Assembly (NCBI GenBank): GCA_900772835.1 | Contig: CAAGSA010000024.1 | Coordinates: forward strand, 1-58,402 | From: an uncultured Prevotella sp. | GTDB lineage: Bacteria; Bacteroidota; Bacteroidia; Bacteroidales; Bacteroidaceae | Length of the DNA: 58,402 bases | Direction of reading: 5' to 3' | Part shown: positions 17,636 to 26,720 of the stretch, piece after piece | Layout of the letters: each line of letters begins with the position of its first letter | Numbering within the stretch: position 1 is the stretch's first letter | The notes under the pieces: generated by a model | The model's database searches: none | Told to the model about the DNA's origin: nothing | The model's input: only the letters and a program-made list of their open reading frames with translations | Translations under genes and position numbers: made by a program

Positions 17636-19360
17636 TTATTGGTTTTCTTCGCTTGGTCTGATATCCTCTATCTGCAGCTGCACGTCGTTGTGTTTGAACA
17701 CGTTGTCTTCGATGGTGTATGCAATGTCGAAGCTGCGCTTTGATTTTATGTAGCGTGCCGACCCGCTTTGTCCGAAGGCGATTCCGTTCATCACGTTGTT
17801 CGACTTTGAGTCCACGAGTTCCAGCTTTATGTGTTCCTGCTCCCTGCCCACCACTTTGCTCGTGCCGAAGTCGTACACGTCGGTCGTGCAGAACAGCGGC
17901 TTTGCGTTGCCGGGTCCGAAGGGTCCAAATTTCTTCAGTTCTGCGTGCATCTTCTTTGTTATGTCCTTGAAGTCGATCACGGCGTCGATGTTCAGCGTAG
18001 CCTCGGTGTGTTCCGGCAGTATGTGTTCGTCCACGTATTTCTGGAACCTTTGTCTGAATTCCTTCACGTCGTCCCATCTCAGCGTCAGTCCTGCGGCGTA
18101 TGTATGTCCGCCGAAGTTCTTCAGCAGGTCGCGGCAGCTCTTTATTGCCGCATAGATGTCGAATCCCGCCACGCTGCGCGCCGAGCCTGTTGCCAGGTCG
18201 CCGTCGCGTGTGAGCACCACCGTCGGTCTCACGTATATTTCGGTGAGTCTTGATGCCACAATGCCTATTACTCCCTTTTTCCAGTTCTCGTCGTACAGCA
18301 CTATGCTCGAATGCTTCTGCTGTGTTTCCAGCCTTGCTACGATCAGGTTTGCCTCGTCGGTCATCTGCTTGTCGATGTCCTTCCGCTGCTCGTTGTATTC
18401 GTTTATGTGCTTTGCCTTGCTCAGAGCCGCCGAGAAGTCTTTCTCCACGAGCAGGTCCACGCTTTCCCTTCCGTTCTCCATTCTTCCGGATGCATTGATG
18501 CGCGGTCCGATCTTGAACACGATGTCGCTCATCGACAGCGTCCTGCCGTTCAGTCCGCAGATGTCGATTATAGCCTTCAGTCCGATGTTCGGGTTCTGGT
18601 TCAGCAGTTTGAGTCCGTGGTATGCCAGTATTCTGTTTTCGCCCGTCACGGGCACTATGTCGGCAGCTATGCTCACGGCGCAGAAGTCGAGCAGCGGTAT
18701 GAGTTTCGAGAAGGCTATGCCGTTGTCCTTGGCGAACGCCTGTATGAGCTTGAATCCCACTCCGCATCCGCACAGGTGCTTGAACGGGTAGGTGTCGTCG
18801 GGGCGTTTGGGGTTCAGTATCGCCACGGCTGGCGGCATCTGTTCGTCGGGCATGTGGTGGTCGCAGATGATGAAGTCGATGCCAATGCTCTTGGCATACT
18901 TTATCTCCTCGATTGCCTTTATTCCGCAGTCGAGTATGATGATGAGCTTCACTCCTGTTTCGCGTGCGTATTCGATACCTTTCCGGCTCACTCCATATCC
19001 CTCGTCGTAGCGGTCGGGTATGTAGTAGTCGATGTTCGAGTAATATTGCTGTAAGAATTTGTAGACCAATGCCACTGCCGTGCATCCGTCCACGTCGTAG
19101 TCACCATACACCATGATGCGCTCTTTGCGCCCCATAGCATCGTTCAGGCGCTCCACAGCCACGTCCATGTCTTTCATCAGGAACGGGTTGAGCAGGTCGC
19201 CCAGCTGCGGATGGAAGAATTTTTTCGCGTTCTCCTCCGTTATTCCGCGTCTTGCCATAATCAGCGCGAGCGGCGCACTGATGTTGAGGTTTTCTGTCAG
19301 TCTTTCTGCATCATTCTTCTGTTCGGGTGTAGGTGGTTCGTATTTCCATTTAAAATGCAT
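17636..19360 (-). CDS. recJ: Single-stranded-DNA-specific exonuclease RecJ
   Basis: RecJ degrades single-stranded DNA 5'-3' in recombination and mismatch repair. It belongs to the DHH phosphoesterases. Metal-binding motifs are visible: YGDYDVDG (Asp87/89/91), the DHH motif at 167-169 (CDHHMPDE), and the DHHA1 region GGHTYAAGLTL in the second half. The OB-like C-terminus ends with IEDIRPSEENQ. The length, 574 aa, is standard. It is first in the recJ-recQ-thioesterase-permease run. Upstream, TTTG (19530-19527) and TAACTTTA (19504-19497) on the minus strand, with a 22-bp spacer, may form a weak promoter. Confidence 0.95.
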   Translation of the reverse strand: MHFKWKYEPPTPEQKNDAERLTENLNISAPLALIMARRGITEENAKKFFHPQLGDLLNPFLMKDMDVAVERLNDAMGRKERIMVYGDYDVDGCTAVALVYKFLQQYYSNIDYYIPDRYDEGYGVSRKGIEYARETGVKLIIILDCGIKAIEEIKYAKSIGIDFIICDHHMPDEQMPPAVAILNPKRPDDTYPFKHLCGCGVGFKLIQAFAKDNGIAFSKLIPLLDFCAVSIAADIVPVTGENRILAYHGLKLLNQNPNIGLKAIIDICGLNGRTLSMSDIVFKIGPRINASGRMENGRESVDLLVEKDFSAALSKAKHINEYNEQRKDIDKQMTDEANLIVARLETQQKHSSIVLYDENWKKGVIGIVASRLTEIYVRPTVVLTRDGDLATGSARSVAGFDIYAAIKSCRDLLKNFGGHTYAAGLTLRWDDVKEFRQRFQKYVDEHILPEHTEATLNIDAVIDFKDITKKMHAELKKFGPFGPGNAKPLFCTTDVYDFGTSKVVGREQEHIKLELVDSKSNNVMNGIAFGQSGSARYIKSKRSFDIAYTIEDNVFKHNDVQLQIEDIRPSEENQ

Positions 19361-19688
19361 TTATATTGTTTTTTTATTTCCGCGTGGATATGCTCCATGC
19401 CTGTCTTGGTTGTCGCAACACGGCGTGCCGTTGCATTCTTCATAGTGATGCCTTTTTTTACGACATGCTTTTTGTGCGTATGGGTCAAAGAGCGTGTAAA
19501 GTTACGAATAAAAATCTATATAATGCCAAATGTGCCTGTTTTTTTAGATAAATTTTATAGCTGCCCTGTTTGCGCGTGCTGCACAGATAGTTTTGCAGAA
19601 TATGGAGGCGGCATTGTGCTGGTTCGGCAAAATGTAGTATATTTGCAGCGCAGAATCTGCATCATTGCATAAAAATATGGAACATATT
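19361..19688. other. Divergent intergenic region recJ / YiiX-like gene
   Basis: About 330 bp without a credible gene. It holds the possible recJ promoter on the minus strand (19497-19530). On the plus strand, ATTG (19613-19616) and TATATTTG (19638-19645) with a 21-bp spacer lie about 45 bp before the YiiX-like gene. Nothing else was seen. Confidence 0.5.
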
Positions 19689-20312
19689 ATGAGAAAGAGT
19701 ATCTTTTTGCTGCTTTGTCTTGCGTGTGTGCTGGCTTCCGGGGCGCAGGGCATGGACACAGTGAGGCTGGCGCAGCTTTGCGAGGGCGACCTGCTGTTTT
19801 GTGCCAACGAGAAGGACAGCCAGATTACGGATGTCACGCAGGGAGTGGGCGGATTGAAAATCAGCCATGTGGCAATCTTCCACAGACGGGGGACTTCGGT
19901 ATATGCCCTGGAGGCTATCCACAAGGGGGTGTCGCTCACACCGATTGACAGTTTTATGGCGCGGCGCGACATGGTGGTGGCGGCGCGGCTGCGCGACACG
20001 GTGGGAGTGGCGCGTTCCGTGGCAAGAGCGCTGCGGTTCCTCGGCAAGCCTTATGATTTCAACTTCATGCCTTCCGACAGTGCGTTCTATTGCAGCGAAC
20101 TGGTGCAGAAGTGCTACCGCTACAGCAGTGGCAAGCTGGTGTTCGAGCCCATCCCGATGTCGTTCCACGACAAGACGGGCAGAGTGACACGGTTCTGGAC
20201 CGACTATTATGCCCGTCAGGGATTGTCGGTGCCCGAAGGAGAGCCGGGCAGTAATCCAGGCGACCTCTCGCGCAGCAGTGCCGTGAGGATTCTCGGCGAA
20301 CTGCACGAATGA
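19689..20312 (+). CDS. YiiX-like permuted NlpC/P60 hydrolase, exported
   Basis: This is a predicted papain-like cysteine hydrolase of the YiiX/YebB group (permuted NlpC/P60). It probably acts in the periplasm on peptidoglycan peptides or lipids. From the ATG at 19689 it has 207 aa with signal peptide MRKSIFLLLCLACVLASGAQ. The likely catalytic His60 lies in ISHVAIF and Cys135 in FYCSELV, the His-before-Cys order typical of permuted members. Upstream ATGs at 19665 and 19677 are in frame but would bury the signal peptide. It is a single gene. The natural substrate is unknown. Confidence 0.82.
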   Translation: MRKSIFLLLCLACVLASGAQGMDTVRLAQLCEGDLLFCANEKDSQITDVTQGVGGLKISHVAIFHRRGTSVYALEAIHKGVSLTPIDSFMARRDMVVAARLRDTVGVARSVARALRFLGKPYDFNFMPSDSAFYCSELVQKCYRYSSGKLVFEPIPMSFHDKTGRVTRFWTDYYARQGLSVPEGEPGSNPGDLSRSSAVRILGELHE

Positions 20313-20360
20313 ATCCGGAGTGGTTCCGGCGTTAACATACATTTGTATTTGCTTCTGGAT

Positions 20361-20774
20361 AATTTAACATGCTCAAAACAAAATTGTTTACAAAATTATT
20401 TACCGTTATTGCCTGTTTCTGTCGATTGGCTGCATTGGCGGAAACAGAAGCGAAGAGAAATCCGGAATACTGTAGTGCGCTTGTGTACAAAAAACGTCTG
20501 ATTTTGGCTCCAAAATGAAAAACACTCCCACTTGTTCATCAAAAACTTTTCAGTCGTTCATTATGAACGGTTAAAGAGTTCCTATCGAATGACTGGAAAT
20601 TTTGCCACTTTCGATGAGACCTGAATTTATATTTTGTTGTTATTCAGTGTGTTATGCGAACCGTTCAAAATTGCGTTTTTTGCGAACATTTTTTTTGAAG
20701 TTCCAAAATATTCGATTCTTAGCGAGTTGACAGCTCTGTTTTTTAACAGTTAACGCGTCTACTTATGTTAAATT
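20361..20774 (+). repeat. Dispersed intergenic element, copy A (about 414 bp)
   Basis: This is a non-coding element bounded by AATTTAACAT (20361-20370) and its exact inverse ATGTTAAATT (20765-20774). It aligns along its length with copies at 35974-36384 (minus) and 58080 to the window end. Shared blocks include the start (AATTTAACA ... AAAATTGTTTAC), the 45-nt hairpin at 20551-20595 and the segment ATATTCGATTCT near the right end. In the hairpin CAGTCGTTC pairs with GAATGACTG, with an inner GAAC/GTTC and loop GGTTAAAGA. It has no ORF with codon-like character. It separates the YiiX-like gene from the DUF4348 lipoprotein. Confidence 0.75.
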
Positions 20775-20785
20775 CTTTAACATAA
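20763..20785. repeat. Perfect inverted repeat at the right end of copy A
   Basis: TTATGTTAAA (20763-20772) and TTTAACATAA (20776-20785) surround TTC. It overlaps the right terminal inverted repeat of copy A, so it may be a flanking remnant of insertion. No T-run follows, so it is a poor terminator. Confidence 0.55.
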
Positions 20786-20952
20786 AGGTGCTGCATACCT
20801 ATATATGGCGTGGAGGGTGGCGGCAAGTGGAGTGGGGGCTTCATGCTGTGCGTATGAATCCTGTAAAGATGAATGATAAGCTGCTGCAAAACAGCAAAAA
20901 CATACGGCAGAATCAATACTTTCGATGCAGAACAACATTTTTGTCGGAAATA

Positions 20953-20985
20953 TTTGCACGGAATAAAAATAAATATGTAATTTTG
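20953..20985 (+). promoter_or_regulatory. Promoter of the DUF4348 lipoprotein gene
   Basis: TTTG (20953-20956), a 21-bp spacer and TAATTTTG (20978-20985) match the Bacteroidetes consensus, about 55 bp before the chosen start at 21040. This argues against the longer upstream frame being translated. Confidence 0.75.
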
Positions 20986-21039
20986 CGCAAATTTGAGAGT
21001 AAAACAAGATACATAAGATTTATTTCTTGGTATGAGAAA

Positions 21040-21882
21040 ATGAAAAAAGTATTTTTATTTGTTGTCTTAGCATGCGCCATGACAATGGTGTGGACAACAA
21101 CAGGATGTACAGAGAAAAAGGCGCAGGAGGCAGACTCCACAAGCGTCGACTCTACCGACACAACGGCTGCCGACACACTGGAACAGCTCATCACGGAACA
21201 ACCCATGCCGAAGGCTGCCGACGAACTGTTCGACGATTTCATCTTCAATTTCGCCGCAAACAGGAAACTGCAGTTCAAGAGGATACAGTTCCCGCTGAAG
21301 GTGGTGAACGGAAAGACGGAGAAGATGGTGGAAAAGGGACAGTGGAAGATGGAACACTTCTTCATGAACCAGGGCTACTACACGCTGATCTTCGACAACC
21401 GCAGGCAGATGAAAATCGTGAAGGACACATCCATAAGCCATGTGGTGGTGGAGAAGGTGTATCTGAAGCGCAAGAAAGTGAAAAAGTATGTGTTCAACCG
21501 CATAGATGGACAGTGGATGCTCGTGGAGGTGAACACGGGGGCGATGTATCAGAACAACAATGCCTCGTTCCTCGACTTCTACCAAAAGTTCGCCACCGAC
21601 TCCACATATCAGGCAAACCATCTGGACAACCCGATACACTTCTCGGGACCAGACCCTGACGACGACTTCAGCACTATGACCGGAGATATAGCACCCGAGA
21701 CATGGCCTGCCTTCGCGCCGGAACTGCCGTCGGGCTTCATCTACAACATCATCTACGGGCAGCAGTATACGCAGAGCAACCAGAAAATACTGGTGATGCG
21801 CGGTATTGCAAACGGAATGGAGATGGAGCTGACCTTCGCGCGGAAGGGCAGGAAATGGCTGCTGACAAGATTGTCGGAATAA
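21040..21882 (+). CDS. DUF4348-like lipoprotein
   Basis: The protein has 280 aa. I set the start at the ATG at 21040 because it gives a clean signal peptide (MKKVFLFVVLACAMTM) ending in a lipobox-like TTTGC (Cys23), and because a promoter lies just upstream. The frame is open back to 20788 but that stretch overlaps the promoter and the end of repeat copy A. After an acidic Ser/Thr/Asp linker there is a globular domain (about residues 50-280) resembling DUF4348, a Bacteroidetes family without known function. No catalytic motif was recognised. It is probably a periplasm-facing lipoprotein. A strong hairpin terminator follows. Confidence 0.8.
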   Translation: MKKVFLFVVLACAMTMVWTTTGCTEKKAQEADSTSVDSTDTTAADTLEQLITEQPMPKAADELFDDFIFNFAANRKLQFKRIQFPLKVVNGKTEKMVEKGQWKMEHFFMNQGYYTLIFDNRRQMKIVKDTSISHVVVEKVYLKRKKVKKYVFNRIDGQWMLVEVNTGAMYQNNNASFLDFYQKFATDSTYQANHLDNPIHFSGPDPDDDFSTMTGDIAPETWPAFAPELPSGFIYNIIYGQQYTQSNQKILVMRGIANGMEMELTFARKGRKWLLTRLSE

Positions 21883-21943
21883 CCTTCTACAGTAAAAGAA
21901 ACCATCCTGGAGCAATAGAAGGAAACAGAATACGTAAACATGA

Positions 21944-21996
21944 AAAACTCCTATCGGTATTCCCTATTCAGCGAAGGGGATGCCGACGGGAGTTTT
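21944..21996 (+). terminator. Terminator after the DUF4348 lipoprotein
   Basis: AAAACTCC (21944-21951) pairs with GGAGTTTT (21989-21996), with an inner stem TCGGTATTCCC against GGGGATGCCGA. The hairpin is long and ends in T's on both strands. It separates the lipoprotein gene from murB. Confidence 0.75.
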
Positions 21997-22052
21997 CAGG
22001 TTAAAAAAACAAAGAACAGGATAGCTATTTATTAACTAAAACAGAAAAAGAC

Positions 22053-23066
22053 GTGAAAGATTTCAGAAACTATAGCCTGGCAGAGCACAACACTTTCGGC
22101 ATCAGCGCCAAGTGCAGCCGCTTCATAGAGTTTGCCAACGCCCATGAGGCAAAGGAGGCAGTGAAGACACTGGGCGACGCCGATATGCCGCTGCTGCTCA
22201 TCGGTGGCGGAAGTAATCTGCTGCTGACAAGAGACTTCAACGGAACGGTGCTCCATTCCGCAATCAAGGGCATCAGCGCCACGTTCATCGAAGGAGGAGT
22301 GCTCGTGAGATGCGGAAGCGGAGAAATATGGGACGACGTGGTGGCACACTGCGTGGAGCACGGATGGTACGGCATGGAGAACCTATCGCTCATTCCGGGC
22401 GAGGTGGGAGCATCGGCAGTGCAGAACATCGGGGCATACGGAGCCGAGGTGAAAGACATATTATATAAAGTGGAAGCGATAGAGATTGCCACCGGCAAAT
22501 CCTGCTTCTTCACGAAGGACGAATGCGAATACGCCTACCGCGACAGCAGGTTCAAGAGGGAATGGAAAGACAAATACGTGATAACACACGTCACGTATAT
22601 GCTCTCCACCGTGTTCAACCCACATGTGGACTACGGCAACATACGCGCCGAACTCGACAGGCAGGGCATAGAACACCCCACGGCAAAGCAGCTGCGCCAG
22701 GCAATCATCAGCATACGCAATGCCAAGCTCCCCGACCCGAAGGTGGAGGGCAATGCCGGAAGCTTTTTCAAGAACCCAGTGGTGGATACGGAGAAATTCA
22801 ATGAGCTTCTTGCCGAATACCCGGATATGCCGTACTATGCAGTGGACAACGGCCACGAGAAGATTCCGGCAGGATGGATGATAGAGCAGTGCGGATGGAA
22901 AGGAAAGACGCTGGGCAACGCCGGCGTACACTCGAAGCAGGCTCTCGTGCTGGTGAACAAGGGCGGTGCAACGGGTATGGACATCGTGAACCTGTGCAAC
23001 CGGATACGCAATGATGTGGCAGGGAAATTCGGAATCGAAATACATCCGGAGGTTAACATAATATAA
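22053..23066 (+). CDS. murB: UDP-N-acetylmuramate dehydrogenase (MurB)
   Basis: MurB reduces UDP-GlcNAc-enolpyruvate to UDP-MurNAc with FAD and NADPH, an early cytoplasmic step in peptidoglycan synthesis. The N-terminus RNYSLAEHNTFGI is typical. FAD-binding residues appear in LLIGGGSNLLLT, and GEVGASAVQNIGAYG and GNAGSFFKNP (catalytic Ser region) are present. It has 337 aa, matching type I MurB. The start is a GTG at 22053; no in-frame ATG lies upstream nearby, and the sequence begins right at the conserved part. The MBL hydrolase gene follows after 8 bp, so the two are co-transcribed. Confidence 0.95.
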   Translation: MKDFRNYSLAEHNTFGISAKCSRFIEFANAHEAKEAVKTLGDADMPLLLIGGGSNLLLTRDFNGTVLHSAIKGISATFIEGGVLVRCGSGEIWDDVVAHCVEHGWYGMENLSLIPGEVGASAVQNIGAYGAEVKDILYKVEAIEIATGKSCFFTKDECEYAYRDSRFKREWKDKYVITHVTYMLSTVFNPHVDYGNIRAELDRQGIEHPTAKQLRQAIISIRNAKLPDPKVEGNAGSFFKNPVVDTEKFNELLAEYPDMPYYAVDNGHEKIPAGWMIEQCGWKGKTLGNAGVHSKQALVLVNKGGATGMDIVNLCNRIRNDVAGKFGIEIHPEVNII

Positions 23067-23074
23067 GAAGGAAC

Positions 23075-23836
23075 ATGAAGCTGACTTTCCTCGGAACCGG
23101 GACATCAGTCGGAGTTCCCACCATAGGCTGCAGATGCAGGGTGTGTACAAGCCGTGAGCCGCACGACCGCCGGTTGCGCTGCTCGGCTATGGTGGAAACC
23201 GCGCATACAAGGATTCTGATAGATTGCGGACCCGACTTCCGCGAGCAGATGCTCAAGCAGGAGTTCCGTAAAATCGACGCCATACTGATTACGCATTCCC
23301 ACTACGACCACGTGGGGGGAATGGACGATGTGCGCCCGTTCTGCAAGTTCGGCGACATCAACGTGTACAGCGACCCCATCTCCGAGAAAAGCCTGCGCAG
23401 CATGATGCCGTACTGCTTCACGGAACATCTCTATCCGGGAGTGCCGAAAATCAACCTGCACTGCATTCATCCGCATGAAGAGCTGCAGATAAACGAGCTG
23501 ACCATCATGCCGCTGCGCATTATGCACGACAAGCTCCCCATTCTTGGCTACAAGATTGGGAAGCTTGCCTATATAACCGATATGAAAACTATACCAGACG
23601 AGGAAATTAGCATGCTGCAGGACATTGACTGCCTCGTGGTTAACGCACTGCGATTCGAAAAGTCGCACCACTCACACATGACTGTAGAGGAGGCTCTGCA
23701 GTTTGCCGGAAAGACGAGTGCGCGGAAGGTCTACTTCGTGCACATGGGGCACGATATAGGACTGCACGACGAAACGAACCGCCTGTTGCCTGCCGGCGTG
23801 CAGCTTGCCTACGACGGTGAAACGGTGGAGATATAA
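23075..23836 (+). CDS. MBL-fold metallohydrolase (PhnP-like)
   Basis: This is a cytoplasmic metallo-beta-lactamase-fold hydrolase with 253 aa. The metal-binding motif HSHYDH is at residues 74-79. A cysteine pair near residues 19-24 (GCRCRVC) recalls the zinc site of PhnP-type phosphodiesterases. Further ligands are probably Asp in YITDMK and His in VHMGHD. PhnP acts on cyclic ribose phosphates in phosphonate use, but no other phn gene is nearby, so a general cyclic phosphodiesterase role is more likely. It is 8 bp downstream of murB. Confidence 0.85.
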   Translation: MKLTFLGTGTSVGVPTIGCRCRVCTSREPHDRRLRCSAMVETAHTRILIDCGPDFREQMLKQEFRKIDAILITHSHYDHVGGMDDVRPFCKFGDINVYSDPISEKSLRSMMPYCFTEHLYPGVPKINLHCIHPHEELQINELTIMPLRIMHDKLPILGYKIGKLAYITDMKTIPDEEISMLQDIDCLVVNALRFEKSHHSHMTVEEALQFAGKTSARKVYFVHMGHDIGLHDETNRLLPAGVQLAYDGETVEI

Positions 23837-23875
23837 ATCCATATCCCACTCTCTATCTCTCCTGTCGCCTGTATC

Positions 23876-24676
23876 TTATCTCTTCCTCAACTCCCAGAAG
23901 GCAACAGCCGATGCTGCAGCCACATTCAGCGAATCTACACAATGCGACATAGGGATGCGCGCCACCCAGTCGGCAGCGTCGATGGCACATCGCGGCAGTC
24001 CGTCGCCCTCAGTACCCATTATTATGGCGAGTCTGTCCTCAGCCTTCAGTCTCTCGTCGTCGATGGCAACGGAATCGTCGGTCAGCGCCATGGCCGCCGT
24101 CTTGAATCCGAGCGCGTTCAGCTCCTGCTGATAATTGTCGGCCCACGTCCACGGCACCAGGAATACCGATCCCATAGACACACGCACGGAACGGCGGTTC
24201 AGAGGGTCGCATGAAGTGCTCGTGACCACCACCGCATCTATGCCCAAAGCGGCGGCAGAGCGGAAGATGGCACCGATGTTGGTACTGTCCACTACACCGT
24301 TTATTACCACCACACGATGGGCACTCCTGCACACATCGGCAACCGTAGGCATCGGCCGGCGCCTCATGGCGCACAGCACTCCCCTCGTGAGCACATAGCC
24401 CGTAAGCGAGGCGAGCAGCTTCCTTTCGCCTATGTAGACGGGAATGTCGCCGCATCGCGCGATTATCTCCCGGGCGTCGCCCTCCACGTGCTTTTCTTCG
24501 CATAGCAGCGATACCGGTTCATATCCGGCATCCAGGGCTACGGCGATAACCTTAGGACTCTCGGCAATGAACAGTCCGCCTTCGTCGGCATGGAATGATT
24601 TCAGTTGGCGTTCGGTGAGTGAGCCGTAGACTTCGAGTCCCGGCTCCGACAGCGATGTCGTTCTTATTATTGGCAT
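23876..24676 (-). CDS. TrmH/SpoU family RNA methyltransferase
   Basis: This cytoplasmic SAM-dependent ribose 2'-O-methyltransferase has 266 aa. The N-terminal substrate-binding part (to about residue 110) precedes the SPOUT domain. The three SpoU motifs are visible: the NIGAIFRSAAALG region near residue 140, MGTEGDGLP near 220, and IPMSHCVDSLNVAAASAV near the C-terminus, which form the trefoil knot. The target (rRNA or tRNA) is not predictable. It lies 5 bp after ligA on the same strand and is presumably co-transcribed. Confidence 0.88.
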   Translation of the reverse strand: MPIIRTTSLSEPGLEVYGSLTERQLKSFHADEGGLFIAESPKVIAVALDAGYEPVSLLCEEKHVEGDAREIIARCGDIPVYIGERKLLASLTGYVLTRGVLCAMRRRPMPTVADVCRSAHRVVVINGVVDSTNIGAIFRSAAALGIDAVVVTSTSCDPLNRRSVRVSMGSVFLVPWTWADNYQQELNALGFKTAAMALTDDSVAIDDERLKAEDRLAIIMGTEGDGLPRCAIDAADWVARIPMSHCVDSLNVAAASAVAFWELRKR

Positions 24677-24681
24677 GGCGC

Positions 24682-26682
24682 TTAGTCTCCTATCATCTTC
24701 AGAAAATCATCCTCGCTGACAACCGGAATGCCGAGTTTCTCAGCCTTCTGCAGCTTTGACGGCCCCATATTGTCGCCGGCAAGGATGAACGAGGTCTTGC
24801 CGCTGATGCTGCCCACGTTCTTTCCGCCGTTCTGTTCAATCATCAGTTTATACTCGTCGCGGCTGTGATGCAGGAACACTCCGCTTATCACTACGCTCTT
24901 GCCCTGCAGACGGTCGGAAGCCTGTGCTGTCTGTTCCTCGCTCAGAGCCATGCGCAGGCCGTAGCCGCGCAGTCGCTCCACGATGTCGAGGTTTTGCGGA
25001 TTGCTGAAGTATGTCATGATGCTCTTTGCCATCACCTCGCCGATGCCTTCGATTTCGAGCAGCTGCTGCAGTGTGGCATTCATCAGGGCATTGATGTTCT
25101 TGAAGTGGCTGGCAAGGAGCTTGCCAGATGTCTCGCCCACAAAGCGTATGCCGAGGGCAAAGACTACGCGCTCGAACGGCACCTGTTTGGATGCCTCGAT
25201 GCCGTTGATGATTTTCATTGCCGACTTCTGGCGGCTGCCGTCGCCGTTGATCTGCTGCACGCTGATGGCGTAGAGGTCTGCCACGTTGTGAATAAGTCCC
25301 TGGCGGTAGAAATCATCCACAGTTTCCGGACCGATACTGTCGATATTCATTGCCCGGCGCGAGATGAAATGTTCTATCCTGCCCTTTATCTGTGGCGGAC
25401 AACCGGCATCGTTTGGGCAATACCATGCTGCCTCGCCCTCGTAGCGCACGAGCTTGGTGCCGCATTCCGGACAGTGGGTTATGAATCTCACTGGCTGGGC
25501 TATGATGGGGCGCTGGTCGATATCTACACCCACTATCTTGGGTATGATCTCTCCGCCCTTCTCCACATACACATAGTCGCCGATGTGGAGGTCGAGACTC
25601 CTTATGAAGTCCTCGTTGTTCAGCGTGGCACGCTTCACTGTTGTTCCGGCAAGCTGCACGGGGTCCATATTGGCAACGGGGGTAACGGCGCCTGTCCTGC
25701 CCACCTGGAACGACACTTCGTTCAGCCGGGTGCAGGCACGCTCCGCCTTGTATTTGTAGGCTATGGCCCAGCGTGGGCTTTTTGCCGTATAGCCCAGGCT
25801 GCGCTGCTGGCGCAGCGAGTTCACCTTCAGCACGATACCGTCGGTGGCAACGGGCAGATTCTTGCGCTCTGTGTCCCAGTAGTTTATGTAGTCGTAAATT
25901 TCCTGCAGGGTCTTCACCTTCTTCATCCCCTGGCTTATCTTGAATCCCCAGCGTCTGGCTTCCATCAGATTCTCGTAGTGTCCGTCGCATGGCAGTTGCT
26001 CGCCCAAAAGATAGTAGAGGTAGGAGTCGAGCTGTCGGCTTGCCACGAGTGCTGAGTTCTGGCTCTTCAGCGTTCCGCTGGCGGCATTGCGCGGGTTGGC
26101 GAACAGGGGCTCTTCGGCATTCTCGCGTTCGGCGTTCAGCCGTTCGAACACTTTCCACGGCATCAGTATCTCGCCGCGTATCTCGAATTCGTGCGGATAG
26201 CCGCTGCCTGGCAGCACGAGCGGTATGCAGCGTATGGTCTTCACGTTGTCGGTAACGTCGTCGCCGTGTACACCGTCGCCGCGTGTCACTCCGCGCACGA
26301 GTTTCCCGTCGATATACGTAAGGCTTATCGACAGTCCGTCATATTTCATCTCGCAGCACACTTCGAAATCCTCGCCGTTCAGTCCGCGCTTCACGCTGTC
26401 GTACCATTCCGCCACATCCTGTTCGTTGTATGTGTTTGCAAGCGAGAGCATGGGGTATTTGTGTTCCACCTGGCTGAACTCGTGGTTAAGGTCGCTGCCC
26501 ACTCGCTGTGTTGGCGAGTTGGGGTCGGCAAGTTCGGGGTAGCGTGCTTCAAGTTCCTGAAGTTCGTGCATCATGAAGTCGAACTCCTGGTCGGAAATTT
26601 CCGGCTGGTTCAGTACGTAGTACTTATAGTTATGCTCGTGCAGCTCTTTGCGAAGCTGAAGTATTCTTTGTTTTTCGTCCAT
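24682..26682 (-). CDS. ligA: NAD+-dependent DNA ligase LigA
   Basis: LigA seals nicks in replication and repair using NAD+. From the ATG at 26682 (MDEKQRILQL) it has 666 aa, the normal size. The frame extends 30 codons upstream into the promoter, so that part is rejected. The adenylation domain has the catalytic lysine Lys113 in CEMKYDG. An OB domain, a four-Cys zinc finger (CPECG ... CPNDAGC), HhH repeats (IEGIGEVMAKS) and a C-terminal BRCT domain (from about residue 590) follow in the standard order. It has its own promoter and is followed by the TrmH-like gene. Confidence 0.96.
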   Translation of the reverse strand: MDEKQRILQLRKELHEHNYKYYVLNQPEISDQEFDFMMHELQELEARYPELADPNSPTQRVGSDLNHEFSQVEHKYPMLSLANTYNEQDVAEWYDSVKRGLNGEDFEVCCEMKYDGLSISLTYIDGKLVRGVTRGDGVHGDDVTDNVKTIRCIPLVLPGSGYPHEFEIRGEILMPWKVFERLNAERENAEEPLFANPRNAASGTLKSQNSALVASRQLDSYLYYLLGEQLPCDGHYENLMEARRWGFKISQGMKKVKTLQEIYDYINYWDTERKNLPVATDGIVLKVNSLRQQRSLGYTAKSPRWAIAYKYKAERACTRLNEVSFQVGRTGAVTPVANMDPVQLAGTTVKRATLNNEDFIRSLDLHIGDYVYVEKGGEIIPKIVGVDIDQRPIIAQPVRFITHCPECGTKLVRYEGEAAWYCPNDAGCPPQIKGRIEHFISRRAMNIDSIGPETVDDFYRQGLIHNVADLYAISVQQINGDGSRQKSAMKIINGIEASKQVPFERVVFALGIRFVGETSGKLLASHFKNINALMNATLQQLLEIEGIGEVMAKSIMTYFSNPQNLDIVERLRGYGLRMALSEEQTAQASDRLQGKSVVISGVFLHHSRDEYKLMIEQNGGKNVGSISGKTSFILAGDNMGPSKLQKAEKLGIPVVSEDDFLKMIGD

Positions 26683-26720
26683 TGCTTTTATATATGAAAG
26701 ATATAATGAGTTTGGAAAAT

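Noticed and set aside
20788..21039. 84-codon upstream extension of the DUF4348 lipoprotein
   Set aside because: A consensus promoter lies inside it at 20953-20985 and the signal peptide with lipobox begins at 21040.
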